In this document: in pieces, positions 55,277 through 63,890 of the stretch
How positions within the stretch are numbered: position 1 is the stretch's first letter
Layout of the letters: each line of letters starts with the position of its first letter
From: Lysinibacillus pakistanensis
GTDB taxonomy: Bacteria; Bacillota; Bacilli; Bacillales_A; Planococcaceae
Assembly: GCF_030123245.1 (NCBI RefSeq)
Contig: NZ_CP126101.1
Location: 4,090,501 to 4,154,500 of the forward strand
Reading direction: 5' to 3'
DNA length: 64,000 nt
The notes under the pieces: generated by a model
What the model saw: only the letters and a program-made list of their open reading frames with translations
Database searches by the model: none
Told to the model about the DNA's origin: nothing
Program-made: the position numbers and the translations under genes

Positions 55277-56785
55277 TTATTTCTCTTCCCCTAATCGTTG
55301 CACAAAGTTTGCAATAGTTCTTACCATGACACCTGTACCACCCTTTGGACCTAGATCATGTACAGCAACTGCATCAGATGTGCCAGCGATGTCTAAATGA
55401 ATCCATGGTGTATCGCCAACAAACTCACCAACAAAGCCCCCACCGAAAATCATATGTCCATCTCGACCTGGAGAATTATTTAAATCAGCAACATCCGATT
55501 TACGAATTCGCTTTTTATCACTTTCCGTTAAAGGCATGCGCCATACAAATTCATCCGTTTCTTGTGAAGCTTCCATAAATGCAGCAAAGAATTCATCATT
55601 ATTCGATAATGCCCCAGTTTTATCCATACCAAGTGCTGTAATCACTCCACCTGTTAATGTCGCTACATCAATAAGCGAGGTTGCACCTTGCTGTTTAGCA
55701 TAGGTAGTAGCATCTGCTAATACTAAGCGTCCCTCTGCATCCGTATTTAATATTTCGACTGTTTTACCACTATATGTTGTAATGACATCATCAGGTTTAA
55801 AGGCTGTAGCCGACACCATATTATCAGAAGAACCAATAACAGCTACAACATTTTTATTTGGACGTAATTCACCGATAATTTTCATGGCGCCCAGCACTGC
55901 CGCAGCACCGCCCATATCACCCTTCATGCCTACCATTGAATCCTTTGGCTTTAAGGAGTAGCCACCTGTATCATATGTAACGCCTTTCCCTACAAGACCA
56001 ATTGGATCCTCAAAGTTTTCAGTAGCCTTATATTTTAATGTGATTAAACGAGGTTCTTCTTGGGAGCCTTGATTAACACATAAAATACCACCCATACCAA
56101 GCTCCTCTAATTGTGCCTTATTTAAAATCTCAACTTCAAAATCGTATTTTATGGCAAGAGATTCCGCATAATTAGCCAAGTCTGTTGCTGTCAGAAGATT
56201 CGGTGGTAAATTAATTAAGCTTCGTGCTTCGTTTACTGCATCTGCATAAATAATCCCTACCTCAAAGCTTGCCACAATCTCATCAATGTCACTAGCTTTC
56301 GTTACTAGATGAATAGCCTCAATACGCTTATCGACTTCATTTGATGTTGTTTTGTAATGAGGAATTGCATAATAACCAAGACCTGTTCCCTCACCAGCTA
56401 AAAATGCAACATCAGCAACAGTAATATCTTCTGTCGTAAAGGATTCAAGCCAAACCGAATATTCCTTAACCTTTAAGGCTCTTAGCTCCTTACCTACTAA
56501 ACCAAACGCTGCACGTATATCGCCCTCTGTTAGATTTTTACGTTCATCTAATCCCACAAATAAAATACGTTTAAGATTAGTGTGATCTTTCAAAAATGGC
56601 AATTTCGTTAATTTTTTTAGCTCTGTCGATACGTCCCCTGCGCTTAGCCACGCATTAATGGATTCTCCGTAAAATGATGAAAAGGTTGCCCAATCCTGCA
56701 TTTGTTCACGATGTTTTGTGACCCCTACTACCAGCACTTCAGTAGAAATCGTTTCAAATGTTTTTGCTTCTTTTACAATATGCAT
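55277..56785 (-). CDS. pepA: leucyl aminopeptidase (M17 family)
   Basis: 502 residues from the ATG at 56785 (GGAGGA 6 nt upstream). A dizinc aminopeptidase with the signature NTDAEGRLVLADA, metal-binding VGKGVTYDTGGYSLKPKDSM and GDMGGAA. It removes N-terminal residues from peptides in the cytosol. Corresponds to Bacillus yuiE by its position beside yuiD. Confidence 0.93.
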   Translation of the reverse strand: MHIVKEAKTFETISTEVLVVGVTKHREQMQDWATFSSFYGESINAWLSAGDVSTELKKLTKLPFLKDHTNLKRILFVGLDERKNLTEGDIRAAFGLVGKELRALKVKEYSVWLESFTTEDITVADVAFLAGEGTGLGYYAIPHYKTTSNEVDKRIEAIHLVTKASDIDEIVASFEVGIIYADAVNEARSLINLPPNLLTATDLANYAESLAIKYDFEVEILNKAQLEELGMGGILCVNQGSQEEPRLITLKYKATENFEDPIGLVGKGVTYDTGGYSLKPKDSMVGMKGDMGGAAAVLGAMKIIGELRPNKNVVAVIGSSDNMVSATAFKPDDVITTYSGKTVEILNTDAEGRLVLADATTYAKQQGATSLIDVATLTGGVITALGMDKTGALSNNDEFFAAFMEASQETDEFVWRMPLTESDKKRIRKSDVADLNNSPGRDGHMIFGGGFVGEFVGDTPWIHLDIAGTSDAVAVHDLGPKGGTGVMVRTIANFVQRLGEEK

Positions 56786-56912
56786 GTTAATTCCTCCATT
56801 CATTCTTCATTATACCTAAGTTTCAGAAAACGCGTAATAATTGGCTTTAGCTTCTTTTAGAAAATAATGAATGTTATAATAAAGGCAATTATAAGTGAAG
56901 GTTGTGATGATT

Positions 56913-57389
56913 ATGAGTTTACTTCAAAATACCCCTTTACTCGTTGCCCTCTTTGCAGTTCTCTTTGCACAGTTTGTCAAAATTCCAATTCATTTTTTAA
57001 TGACCAGACAAATTAAATGGGGACTGTTTACTTCCACTGGAGGAATGCCTAGCTCACATTCTGCTTCCGTTACAGGACTTACAACCTCAATTGCCTATGA
57101 AACTGGCTTAAATTCTCCCATTTTTGCTGTCGCTGCTATGTTTTCATTTATCGTTATGTATGATGCAAGTGGTGTTCGTTATCAGGCAGGTCAACATGCA
57201 GCCATCCTAAATCAGCTACGGAAGGACTTTCAAACATTGCTTCATGATTTAAAGAAATGGCCACAAATGGATGGGCAAGAAAAAATGGAAGAGCTGAAAA
57301 CATTGCTAGGTCACAAGCGAAGCGAGGTTTTTTTCGGGGCACTAACAGGAATTTTTATCGCCATCATCACCTACCAATTCCTATTATAA
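56913..57389 (+). CDS. yuiD: divergent PAP2 family protein (YuiD-like)
   Basis: The start at ATG 56913 (158 residues) aligns with the YuiD N-terminus (SLLQNTPLL). A membrane protein with the PAP2-like STGGMPSSHSASVTGL motif and a later MYDASGVRYQAGQHA segment. It is probably a lipid phosphate phosphatase relative; the activity is uncertain. Divergent from pepA. Confidence 0.85.
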   Translation: MSLLQNTPLLVALFAVLFAQFVKIPIHFLMTRQIKWGLFTSTGGMPSSHSASVTGLTTSIAYETGLNSPIFAVAAMFSFIVMYDASGVRYQAGQHAAILNQLRKDFQTLLHDLKKWPQMDGQEKMEELKTLLGHKRSEVFFGALTGIFIAIITYQFLL

Positions 57390-57430
57390 AAAGGACACTT
57401 CTTCATGATGAGGCTGTGTTAGAAAAAAAT

Positions 57431-57470
57431 CAGTATTTATCTCTACATCAATGCATAGAGATAAATACTG
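57431..57470. terminator. terminator between yuiD and yuiB
   Basis: CAGTATTTATCTCT (57431-57444) pairs perfectly with AGAGATAAATACTG (57457-57470), followed on the minus strand by a run of T. It probably ends yuiB. Confidence 0.88.
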
Positions 57471-57477
57471 AAGCTTG

Positions 57478-57807
57478 TTAAAACATTCGATATCCACTTT
57501 TTCGTAAATAAATCATGACAATCCCAGCTACAATAGAACCTGCAAAGCCACCAGATAGAATAGCAATATCTACAAATTGCAATGCTTGTAATTTATCGAT
57601 CAAAGCTGGAAACGCAGAGCCTGGCTTGAAAATATAATCTAAAAAGCTTACATCATCGACAATGAAAATAACAACGATTGGATACACAATTGCCATTAAC
57701 CATGTCATGCGCAAAAGCATATTTAATAAAAACCCGATACCAAAGAACATGACGAAAAATAACAAAATTGAAATGATTAGCTGAACTAATGAAACTGGAC
57801 CATCCAT
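57478..57807 (-). CDS. yuiB: YuiB family membrane protein
   Basis: A 109-residue protein with about three helices (LIISILLFFVMFFGIGFLLNMLL, WLMAIVYPIVVIFIV, ILSGGFAGSIVAGIVMIYL). It matches Bacillus YuiB in size and genomic neighbourhood. Function unknown. Confidence 0.8.
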   Translation of the reverse strand: MDGPVSLVQLIISILLFFVMFFGIGFLLNMLLRMTWLMAIVYPIVVIFIVDDVSFLDYIFKPGSAFPALIDKLQALQFVDIAILSGGFAGSIVAGIVMIYLRKSGYRMF

Positions 57808-57989
57808 GTATGTATAACCTCCATTTTCCTCCCACTAGTTTACATGATTACGACAACGCTTTCAATGAACATAGCCTTGTTTTCGCTTGTTCGTCATATT
57901 TAGGAAAATCATTTCGATTCTGCTACGCCTAACATTTAATAGAAGAGTAAGGATTCTTTACAGCTCCAAATATCCGTCATCCACCATTA

Positions 57990-58487
57990 TCATTTTTTAA
58001 AGAATAATCGATAGGAGGAGTAGCCAAAAACATCGCCTGGATTAATGCCCTCAATCCCCTGCAATTGGTGTTTTTCAAATTGATTGGAGGCCATCTCTCT
58101 TAACATAACGGATGTCATTTCATCTTGTGCCAGCTCTTGTGGAAACATCCATCTTGCTTCTAACAATTCATTTTCTTGTATACAAATTAGCTGTTGCTCA
58201 TCTATCATTCGACAATAGAAAATGGCCATATTATCACTAATTTCACCCCGAATAACACCTGTACGAAAACCAATTAAGCCAGATACATAACAATCAATGC
58301 CTGTTTCTTCTTTTAATTCTCTGACAACAGCCTCATCCACCGTTTCACCCGCATTGACAAATCCAGCTGGCAATGACCATCTTCCCTTTAAGCCACTATA
58401 TGCTTTTTTTACAACTAACCATTGACCAAGTTCATTCACAGCAACTCCAGCAACACCTAACCAAACTTTTCCTCTATCCTTTTTCAT
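57990..58487 (-). CDS. Nudix hydrolase
   Basis: The start at ATG 58487 (165 residues) follows AGAGGTGA by 5 nt; a GTG nine bases upstream sits on the site. The Nudix box is [23 protein letters not shown]. It hydrolyses a nucleoside diphosphate derivative; the substrate cannot be told. N-terminal [23 protein letters not shown] is typical of the ADP-ribose/NADH-type subgroup. Confidence 0.87.
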   Translation of the reverse strand: MKKDRGKVWLGVAGVAVNELGQWLVVKKAYSGLKGRWSLPAGFVNAGETVDEAVVRELKEETGIDCYVSGLIGFRTGVIRGEISDNMAIFYCRMIDEQQLICIQENELLEARWMFPQELAQDEMTSVMLREMASNQFEKHQLQGIEGINPGDVFGYSSYRLFFKK

Positions 58488-58590
58488 CACATTCACCTCT
58501 TATATCAATATTATAACGGCTCATTTTCTATAGGGTGAAGCATTAATTCAGAATTTTTAGTGCTTAGCAAAACAATTTGTCTAAAACACA

Positions 58591-58633
58591 AAAAGTCGAT
58601 TGGCATCATAATTTTGGCAGCAAATCGACTTTT
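58591..58633 (-). terminator. terminator of the MarR gene
   Basis: AAAAGTCGATT (58591-58601) pairs with AATCGACTTTT (58623-58633). T-rich on both sides. Confidence 0.8.
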
Positions 58634-58700
58634 TCTGTGCCCTTCATAATCAAAGGAGGTTAGTGATACTACTCTAAGAATTCTGAACGTATTCCATTCC

Positions 58701-59171
58701 TTAGAGTGAATCCTGCATTACTAAATGTTCCAATTGCCAATTAAGCCTTAAGATATGCTTTAATTTGGCCACATGTTCTTCGCCTATCGTATTGATAAGT
58801 TGCTGCTCAATTTCAGCTTTGTATAGTTCATTTTTTTTATAGCATTCTTCACCAAATTCAGTCATACGAATGGCTTTATGTTTCTTACTATGTTCAACTT
58901 TACAAACTGTTACAAGACCTTTGGCTTCCAAATTTTTTATAAATTTGTGGGTTGCCTGTCTAGAAAAATCAACATCCTTAGCCACATCTGAAATCGTAAG
59001 TTGCTTATTGTATATTTTACCCAAAATATTCCATTCAGAATTTGAAATGTAAATATGATTATGTTTATTCCACTTCTCTTCAGCAAGTCGTCGAAGTATT
59101 TCATGACGCTCGCTTAATAAATCAATGACATCCCGATTTTGCAATTCGTCCTTCAACTTTTTCACCTTCAT
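58701..59171 (-). CDS. MarR family transcriptional regulator
   Basis: 156 residues with the winged-helix core LTISDVAKDVDFSRQATHKFIKNLEAKGLVTVCKVEHSKKHKAIRMTEFG. It is divergent from a CarD-like gene. Two copies of GTCAAC-N3-GTTGAC in the shared region would bind it and repress both genes. The mRNA start predicted from its -10 leaves a leader of only about a dozen bases. The signal it responds to is unknown. Confidence 0.88.
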   Translation of the reverse strand: MKVKKLKDELQNRDVIDLLSERHEILRRLAEEKWNKHNHIYISNSEWNILGKIYNKQLTISDVAKDVDFSRQATHKFIKNLEAKGLVTVCKVEHSKKHKAIRMTEFGEECYKKNELYKAEIEQQLINTIGEEHVAKLKHILRLNWQLEHLVMQDSL

Positions 59172-59190
59172 TCCCTATTTTTTCGTTAAT

Positions 59191-59219
59191 AATATACAAA
59201 AAAAAATACCAATCGTCAA
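59191..59219 (-). promoter_or_regulatory. marR promoter
   Basis: Minus strand: TTGACG (59219-59214), 17 bp, TATATT (59196-59191). The -35 overlaps operator 1. Confidence 0.65.
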
Positions 59220-59229
59220 CTAAGTTGAC
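59215..59229. promoter_or_regulatory. MarR operator 1
   Basis: GTCAACTAAGTTGAC, a perfect 6-bp inverted repeat with 3-bp centre. It overlaps the -35 boxes of both divergent promoters. Confidence 0.75.
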
Positions 59230-59253
59230 AAAAAACATTTATTGGATTATACT
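59225..59253 (+). promoter_or_regulatory. carD-like gene promoter
   Basis: TTGACA (59225-59230), 17 bp, TATACT (59248-59253): near-consensus. Operator 2 starts 7 bp after the -10, over the expected start of transcription. Confidence 0.75.
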
Positions 59254-59260
59254 TAATTTA

Positions 59261-59275
59261 GTCAACTTGGTTGAC
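59261..59275. promoter_or_regulatory. MarR operator 2
   Basis: GTCAACTTGGTTGAC has the same arms as operator 1; the centres are 46 bp apart. It covers the start region of the carD-like transcript. Confidence 0.75.
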
Positions 59276-59303
59276 AATTTATTTTTTGTTGGAGGGAATT
59301 TAC

Positions 59304-59795
59304 ATGTATAGTGTTGGCGATGTAGTCATTTATTCATCACATGGTCTTTGTTCAATTGAAGATATTTGTGAGCAAACTTTCAGCGACATTACAAAAACTT
59401 ACTACGTTTTACATCCATTAAATGATTCAAAGTTAACCATTCGTACCCCTATTGACAATGCAAAAAAACAGCTTAGAGACATTATAAAAAAAGATGATGC
59501 CCAAAAAATTCTTCATTCATTTACTTCTCCTGGTGTTGAATGGATAGAACAAAACACACATCGTATGCGATATCATATAGAAATCATTAAATCCGGTGAT
59601 CGACAAAAGCAAGCAAATCTCTTAAATACTTTACTAAGAAAAAAGCTTGAATTTCTAGCACTAGAAAAAAAATTCCCAAATCAAGAAGAAAAATTACTTC
59701 AAACCTTACAGGAATCCATTTTCTCAGAGTTTTCGATTGCCCTTAATAAACCCTCAGAAGAAATTTATGAAGATGTATTAACAAAACTTCAATAA
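59304..59795 (+). CDS. CarD-like/TRCF-domain transcription factor
   Basis: ATG 59304 (163 residues) follows GGAGGG by 7 nt. The N-terminal CarD/TRCF RNA-polymerase-interaction domain is MYSVGDVVIYSSHGLCSIEDICEQ, and a helical C-terminal domain follows. CarD proteins bind the RNA polymerase beta subunit and modulate open complex formation. Dedicated control by a MarR protein is notable. A terminator follows. Confidence 0.87.
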   Translation: MYSVGDVVIYSSHGLCSIEDICEQTFSDITKTYYVLHPLNDSKLTIRTPIDNAKKQLRDIIKKDDAQKILHSFTSPGVEWIEQNTHRMRYHIEIIKSGDRQKQANLLNTLLRKKLEFLALEKKFPNQEEKLLQTLQESIFSEFSIALNKPSEEIYEDVLTKLQ

Positions 59796-59811
59796 GCATT
59801 TTTGGGTACAT

Positions 59812-59857
59812 AAAGAAGCCACAACAATCTCAAAATTGAGGTCATTGTGGCTTCTTT
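59812..59857 (+). terminator. terminator of the carD-like gene
   Basis: AAAGAAGCCACAA (59812-59824) pairs with TTGTGGCTTCTTT (59845-59857), with inner TCTCA/TGAG pairs. Confidence 0.88.
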
Positions 59858-59909
59858 TATATTTAATCAAATCTAGTCTATGTATACACCTAGCCAATAT
59901 GTAATGTTA

Positions 59910-60065
59910 CTATCTCTTTTCAACAAATAACAAAATTAGTGTTGCCAATGGACCTAATACAAGAGAAAGTAAAAACCAATTTAACCCCGTTCTGTTCTTC
60001 CCTTGTGCAAGTGCAGCATTTATCAACGCCAATGTACCCCAACCTACGAAATATTCGTTATCCAT
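59910..60065 (-). CDS. small membrane protein, 51 residues
   Basis: Starts MDNEYFVGWGTLALINAALA and ends with the helix FLLSLVLGPLATLILLFVEKR. Two short hydrophobic segments with a polar QGKNRTGLN turn between. A GGGGGC site precedes the ATG at 60065. Similar short membrane proteins are common in Bacilli. Function unknown. Confidence 0.65.
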   Translation of the reverse strand: MDNEYFVGWGTLALINAALAQGKNRTGLNWFLLSLVLGPLATLILLFVEKR

Positions 60066-60100
60066 TATCTGCCCCCATCTTATTTAACAATCCTGCACCG

Positions 60101-60334
60101 TTAGTATATTTCTTCACAAATTTGATTATAACACATCCAAATAACATGCTTCATAAAGGTGTTGATACTGTTAACCTGTATATCACCATCACTTAAATGA
60201 AATTGCTCGCAAAACATAGTCTTAACGTACATTAATTCAGGTGTAAAACCAATAGAACAAGTTTGAAAAACATAATCACTGAATCCCCTTGATCGCAAAT
60301 AATTCCAAGCGGTAGGCCGATTATGTACGGACAT
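60101..60334 (-). pseudogene. possible DnaG-type primase fragment
   Basis: A 77-residue frame whose first half, RPTAWNYLRSRGFSDYVFQTCSIGFTPELMYVK, follows the A-x-YL-x-RG-x-F-x-IG-[FY] pattern of the DnaG core start. The in-frame sequence upstream (EEARKLI) runs only 8 codons to a TAG. The second half has no match I recognise. No catalytic motif, so it is probably a remnant of a mobile element or phage gene. Weak assignment. Confidence 0.3.
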
Positions 60335-60381
60335 AATTAATTTTCTCGCTTCCTCATTCTTGCTCTAAGCCGGCCGTTAAT

Positions 60382-60428
60382 AAAAAAAGCGCTTCTTTCA
60401 TATCGAATTTCAATACGTAAGAAAGCGC
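60382..60428 (-). terminator. terminator of the IscA-type gene
   Basis: On the minus strand GCGCTTTCTTAC pairs with the GAAAGAAGCGC arm (one bulge), followed by seven T. Confidence 0.8.
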
Positions 60429-60476
60429 ATTTAGCGTATATATTCAAATATCCTATAAAAACCAACTAACAATTAA

Positions 60477-60851
60477 TTATTCACAAACCTCAGGCGTACC
60501 TTCACGTTTTGCTGCTCTGAAAGACGTACCGCAGCCGCATGACGCAATGGCATTTGGATTATCGATGGTGAAGCCACCGCCCATTAGCGATTGTTTATAG
60601 TCAATTTTTGTTCCCATTAAAATCGGCGCATCTTCGCGGGAAACAAGAATTCTTAAACCATGTTGTTCATCTTCAATATCATCATCTTTTTTCTCTTTAT
60701 CAAAATGCATCCCATAAGACAGACCACTACAGCCTCCGCCATTCACAGCTACACGTAAAAAAGAACCTTGCTCTTCGTTATGCTCCATCATTTCTTGAAT
60801 ATGAAAACCAGCTGCCTGTGTAATTTCAATTACTTGCTTTAAACTTGTCAT
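60477..60851 (-). CDS. yutM: A-type iron-sulfur carrier protein
   Basis: ATG 60851 (124 residues) lies 9 nt from AAGGAAGG; the upstream in-frame GTG touches that site. The HesB/IscA fold shows the three ligand cysteines in GGGCSGLSYG and SCGCGTSF. It inserts Fe-S clusters into target proteins. Its C-terminus (REGTPEVCE) carries an extra cysteine. Located near NifU-like yutI as in Bacillus. Confidence 0.87.
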   Translation of the reverse strand: MTSLKQVIEITQAAGFHIQEMMEHNEEQGSFLRVAVNGGGCSGLSYGMHFDKEKKDDDIEDEQHGLRILVSREDAPILMGTKIDYKQSLMGGGFTIDNPNAIASCGCGTSFRAAKREGTPEVCE

Positions 60852-61037
60852 CCCAATCACCTTCCTTCTTATATAACATCATATCAATTTTGACCATTGT
60901 ATGACAAACATTCAGCTTCGAGCGTATTTTTAGCAATAATTCTAATATTTTTCACATAAATAGTATTTTTTATTCATGTTTATAGAAATTACATTGGTAT
61001 AATAGTTATAACGATGTCGATGAAAGAGGTAAAAAAT

Positions 61038-61730
61038 ATGGAGATTTCACCTTATTACGAAAAAAAAATTCAATGTCTTAATTGTAAAAAAGATTTTCCT
61101 ACGTTAAAAGTCCGCTCTAAATTCATTAAGGTCGACCATACAGAAACGGACTTTCAGCCTATTTATGCTGATGGGGTTAATGCTCTTTACTATAATGTTT
61201 TTGTTTGTGAGCACTGTGGCTTTTCCTTTACAGAAGACTTTACCAAATATTTTGCACCTGGTATTCAAGATGAAATTCGCACGCAAATTACTGAAAAATG
61301 GGTACATCATGATTTTAAAGGAGAGCGTACTGTATTTCAGGCAATTCAAGCCTATAAGTTAGCCTTCCTTTGTGGCACCATCAAAAAAGAAAAATTTGTT
61401 GCCATAGCTGGTCTCGCATTACGTCTCGCATGGCTTTATCGTTCCCTTAACAATAGCGGTCAGGAGCAGCGTTTTATGAAATTGGCTCGGGATCAATATA
61501 TGGAGTCCTATTCAACAGAGGATTACAGCTCAACCCAGATGTCTGATGTACGTATTATGTATATGATTGCAGAACTATCAAGACGTATTGGTGATATTGA
61601 AAATGCTACTCGCTTCTTTTCAAGGGTCATTGAAAAGCAAAGCATTGGTGGGGAAGCAAAAATTATTGATATGGCAAAAGAGCAATGGGCTATTATCCGA
61701 GAAGAAAAAGAACAGTCACGCCAACACTAA
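61038..61730 (+). CDS. DUF2225 family protein with zinc-ribbon
   Basis: I use ATG 61038 (230 residues): AGAGG lies 8 nt upstream and a TATAAT at about 60995 would leave no room for a leader before the earlier ATGs. Two CxxC pairs (CLNCKKDF and CEHCGFSF) are typical of DUF2225. A tetratricopeptide-like helical C-terminal half follows. Function unknown. Confidence 0.8.
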   Translation: MEISPYYEKKIQCLNCKKDFPTLKVRSKFIKVDHTETDFQPIYADGVNALYYNVFVCEHCGFSFTEDFTKYFAPGIQDEIRTQITEKWVHHDFKGERTVFQAIQAYKLAFLCGTIKKEKFVAIAGLALRLAWLYRSLNNSGQEQRFMKLARDQYMESYSTEDYSSTQMSDVRIMYMIAELSRRIGDIENATRFFSRVIEKQSIGGEAKIIDMAKEQWAIIREEKEQSRQH

Positions 61731-61736
61731 AAAGAA

Positions 61737-61771
61737 AAAAGTTCTAGCTTGAATGGTCAGCTAGAACTTTT
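61737..61771. terminator. bidirectional terminator
   Basis: AAAAGTTCTAGCT (61737-61749) pairs perfectly with AGCTAGAACTTTT (61759-61771). Between converging genes. Confidence 0.88.
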
Positions 61772-61779
61772 AAAATTGT

Positions 61780-62016
61780 TTAGAATACTTGCTCTACCTC
61801 AACGATACCAGGTACTTCTTCTAATAATGCACGTTCGATACCCGCTTTAAGCGTAATCGTTGAGCTTGGGCAACTGCCACAGGCGCCTAGTAAACGTAAT
61901 TTTACAACGCCGTCCTCTACATCTACTAATTCACAGTCTCCACCGTCACGTAGTAAGAATGGGCGTAATTTATCTAATACCTCTTGTACTTGGTCGTTAA
62001 TTGTTGCTTCAGCCAT
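61780..62016 (-). CDS. yutI: NifU C-terminal domain Fe-S scaffold/carrier
   Basis: 78 residues with the NifU/Nfu motif [16 protein letters not shown], whose CxxC holds a bridging 4Fe-4S cluster between two monomers. It delivers clusters to apo-proteins. Divergent from yuzD. Confidence 0.93.
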   Translation of the reverse strand: MAEATINDQVQEVLDKLRPFLLRDGGDCELVDVEDGVVKLRLLGACGSCPSSTITLKAGIERALLEEVPGIVEVEQVF

Positions 62017-62099
62017 TTATCTCGACTCCTTTCCTTATAATGATTATAATGTTAGCAACAGAAAAAATCCAATATAGTATCACGGGGAGAGGAAATACA

Positions 62100-62435
62100 A
62101 TGGGACAATTGAAACCAATGATCGAAATTTATGGAACGGCAGTTATCTGCGCTAGCTGTGTAAACGCACCTTCTTCAAAGGATACATATGAGTGGCTACA
62201 GGCAGCGATTAATCGAAAATATCCAAACCAAGCTTATGATATTCGTTATGTAGATATCGAAGGTCCAATTGAGAATGAACGAGATCAAGATTATGCAACT
62301 CGCATACAAGAAGATGAATTTTTCTATCCATTAGTTTTAATAAATAATGAAGTAGTGGGAGAAGGATATGTGCAATTAAAGCCTGTCTTTTCAGCGCTTG
62401 AAAAAATGGGCTTCACTCCAGATGAAACCGTATAA
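62100..62435 (+). CDS. yuzD: YuzD family protein (DUF1462)
   Basis: ATG 62100 (111 residues) follows GGGGAGAGG; an upstream frame extension overlaps yutI and lacks a site. Thioredoxin-like fold with IEIYGTAVICASCVNAPSSKDTYEWL, in which CxxC sits near the N-terminus, and a later FFYPLVLINNEVVGEG. Possibly a redox protein linked to Fe-S assembly. Confidence 0.88.
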   Translation: MGQLKPMIEIYGTAVICASCVNAPSSKDTYEWLQAAINRKYPNQAYDIRYVDIEGPIENERDQDYATRIQEDEFFYPLVLINNEVVGEGYVQLKPVFSALEKMGFTPDETV

Positions 62436-62445
62436 AAAATAAAAT

Positions 62446-62479
62446 GGATTGCTTCAAATAATTATAATTGAAGCAATCC
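62446..62479. terminator. terminator between yuzD and yutJ
   Basis: GGATTGCTTCAA (62446-62457) pairs perfectly with TTGAAGCAATCC (62468-62479), followed by TATTTTA. Serves converging genes. Confidence 0.85.
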
Positions 62480-62502
62480 TATTTTAGCTCTAAATGGCTA
62501 GT

Positions 62503-63570
62503 TTAATCGTTTTGGTATTTATACAGCCATAATAGTCCTGATTTCATCAATCGAGCTATACGTCCTGTTACAGTCGTGTCTGCTAAATAAGCAAACCCCT
62601 GTTTTTTACCAAGTGATCCCATAAAGCCTTTTAATTTAATATCTGGCATCTTCTCTGGTAAATTTTCACCTTTCCAACGCATACGAAGCACTTTCACAAT
62701 ATGTTCTGCTTGTTCCTCAGCTAACTGAGCACTAGGGGAAAAATCAGAAGAAGCACAATCCCCAACAACATATACATGCTCATCATCAAGGACATTAAAA
62801 TATTGCGTTACTAGTGGACGACCTTGCTTATCTTTTTCAACATCCATCTCACGCACAATCTTCACTGGCTGTACACCAGCAGTCCAGACAACCGCATCAA
62901 GTGGAATTTCATCTTCATGATTAAAGATTTTACCAGGCTCAACCTTTGTGATATTAGAATTGGCAATGACATCAACATCATGCTTCACAAACCAAGCCTT
63001 CACATAGTTACTCAATTTTTCTGGGAAGTCCTTCATAATACGTGGACCACGGTCAAATAATTTTATCTTTAAATCTGCCCGACTTTCACGAAGCTCACTT
63101 GCAAGCTCAATCCCACTTAAACCAGCCCCTACAATTCCGACTGTAGAGCCTGCTGGTAAACCACAAAGTGCTTGGAAGGTTGCACGTGATTTCGCCATAG
63201 TCTGAATGCTATATGTGTACTCCTCTGCACCTGGTACACCGTGATATTTATCTTCACAGCCAAGACCTACGACTAAATCATCATATTCAATACGTTGCCC
63301 ATCTTCTAGAATGACTACTTTTTCAGCACGATCAATGTTAACGACTTCTCCATATACAGCCGTTAAACGTTCATGCTCCGGGAAGCTTACACGAATTTCT
63401 TTATCTGTTGAAGTCCCTGCTGCTAATGCATAAAATTCTGTTTTTAAACTATGGAAAGGGGCTCTGTCTACTAGCACGATTTCCGTGTCTAATGGAAGAT
63501 TGTTTGGTAACAAACGAAGCATGACACGCATATTGCCGTAGCCGCCACCTAAAAGTACTAATTTTCCCAT
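62503..63570 (-). CDS. yutJ: type II NADH dehydrogenase-like protein
   Basis: A 355-residue FAD-dependent oxidoreductase. The N-terminal FAD site is LVLLGGGYGNMRVML, the NADH site GIVGAGLSGIELASEL, and the third motif VYVVGDCASS. It moves electrons from NADH to quinone at the membrane. Length fits YutJ. Two Rex-type operators lie 66-116 bp upstream of its start. Divergent from yuzB. Confidence 0.87.
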   Translation of the reverse strand: MGKLVLLGGGYGNMRVMLRLLPNNLPLDTEIVLVDRAPFHSLKTEFYALAAGTSTDKEIRVSFPEHERLTAVYGEVVNIDRAEKVVILEDGQRIEYDDLVVGLGCEDKYHGVPGAEEYTYSIQTMAKSRATFQALCGLPAGSTVGIVGAGLSGIELASELRESRADLKIKLFDRGPRIMKDFPEKLSNYVKAWFVKHDVDVIANSNITKVEPGKIFNHEDEIPLDAVVWTAGVQPVKIVREMDVEKDKQGRPLVTQYFNVLDDEHVYVVGDCASSDFSPSAQLAEEQAEHIVKVLRMRWKGENLPEKMPDIKLKGFMGSLGKKQGFAYLADTTVTGRIARLMKSGLLWLYKYQND

Positions 63571-63635
63571 AATAGTCTCCTTTTATACCTCTTATAATAA
63601 TTGTTCACAAAGTATCCACAAATGAGTATAACCGA

Positions 63636-63653
63636 TTGTGAGATGTTTCACAA
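63636..63653. promoter_or_regulatory. Rex-type operator 1
   Basis: TTGTGAGATGTTTCACAA fits TTGTGA-N6-TCACAA, the Rex redox repressor pattern, between yutJ and yuzB. Confidence 0.7.
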
Positions 63654-63668
63654 TATAAGAATGCAATT

Positions 63669-63686
63669 TTGTGAAAGATTTCACAA
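63669..63686. promoter_or_regulatory. Rex-type operator 2
   Basis: TTGTGAAAGATTTCACAA fits TTGTGA-N6-TCACAA; the inverted repeat extends to 11 bp per arm (ATTTTGTGAAA). The centre is 33 bp from operator 1, three helical turns. Confidence 0.75.
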
Positions 63687-63890
63687 AATAAATGATTACC
63701 TGCATTTTTCGAATGATTTTCGTAGTATTTGCATTTCACCATTACAACCCTAATTCCCCTCATAGTTCCCTTCAATACCTTTTTTTCAAGAATTTAACTA
63801 GAAATTAAATTCCTCCTTAGCTCAAGATAAACTTAAATTATTGACGAAAGTTTTAAAAGCGAGTAGCATTACTTTGGTGAGGTGACATGT

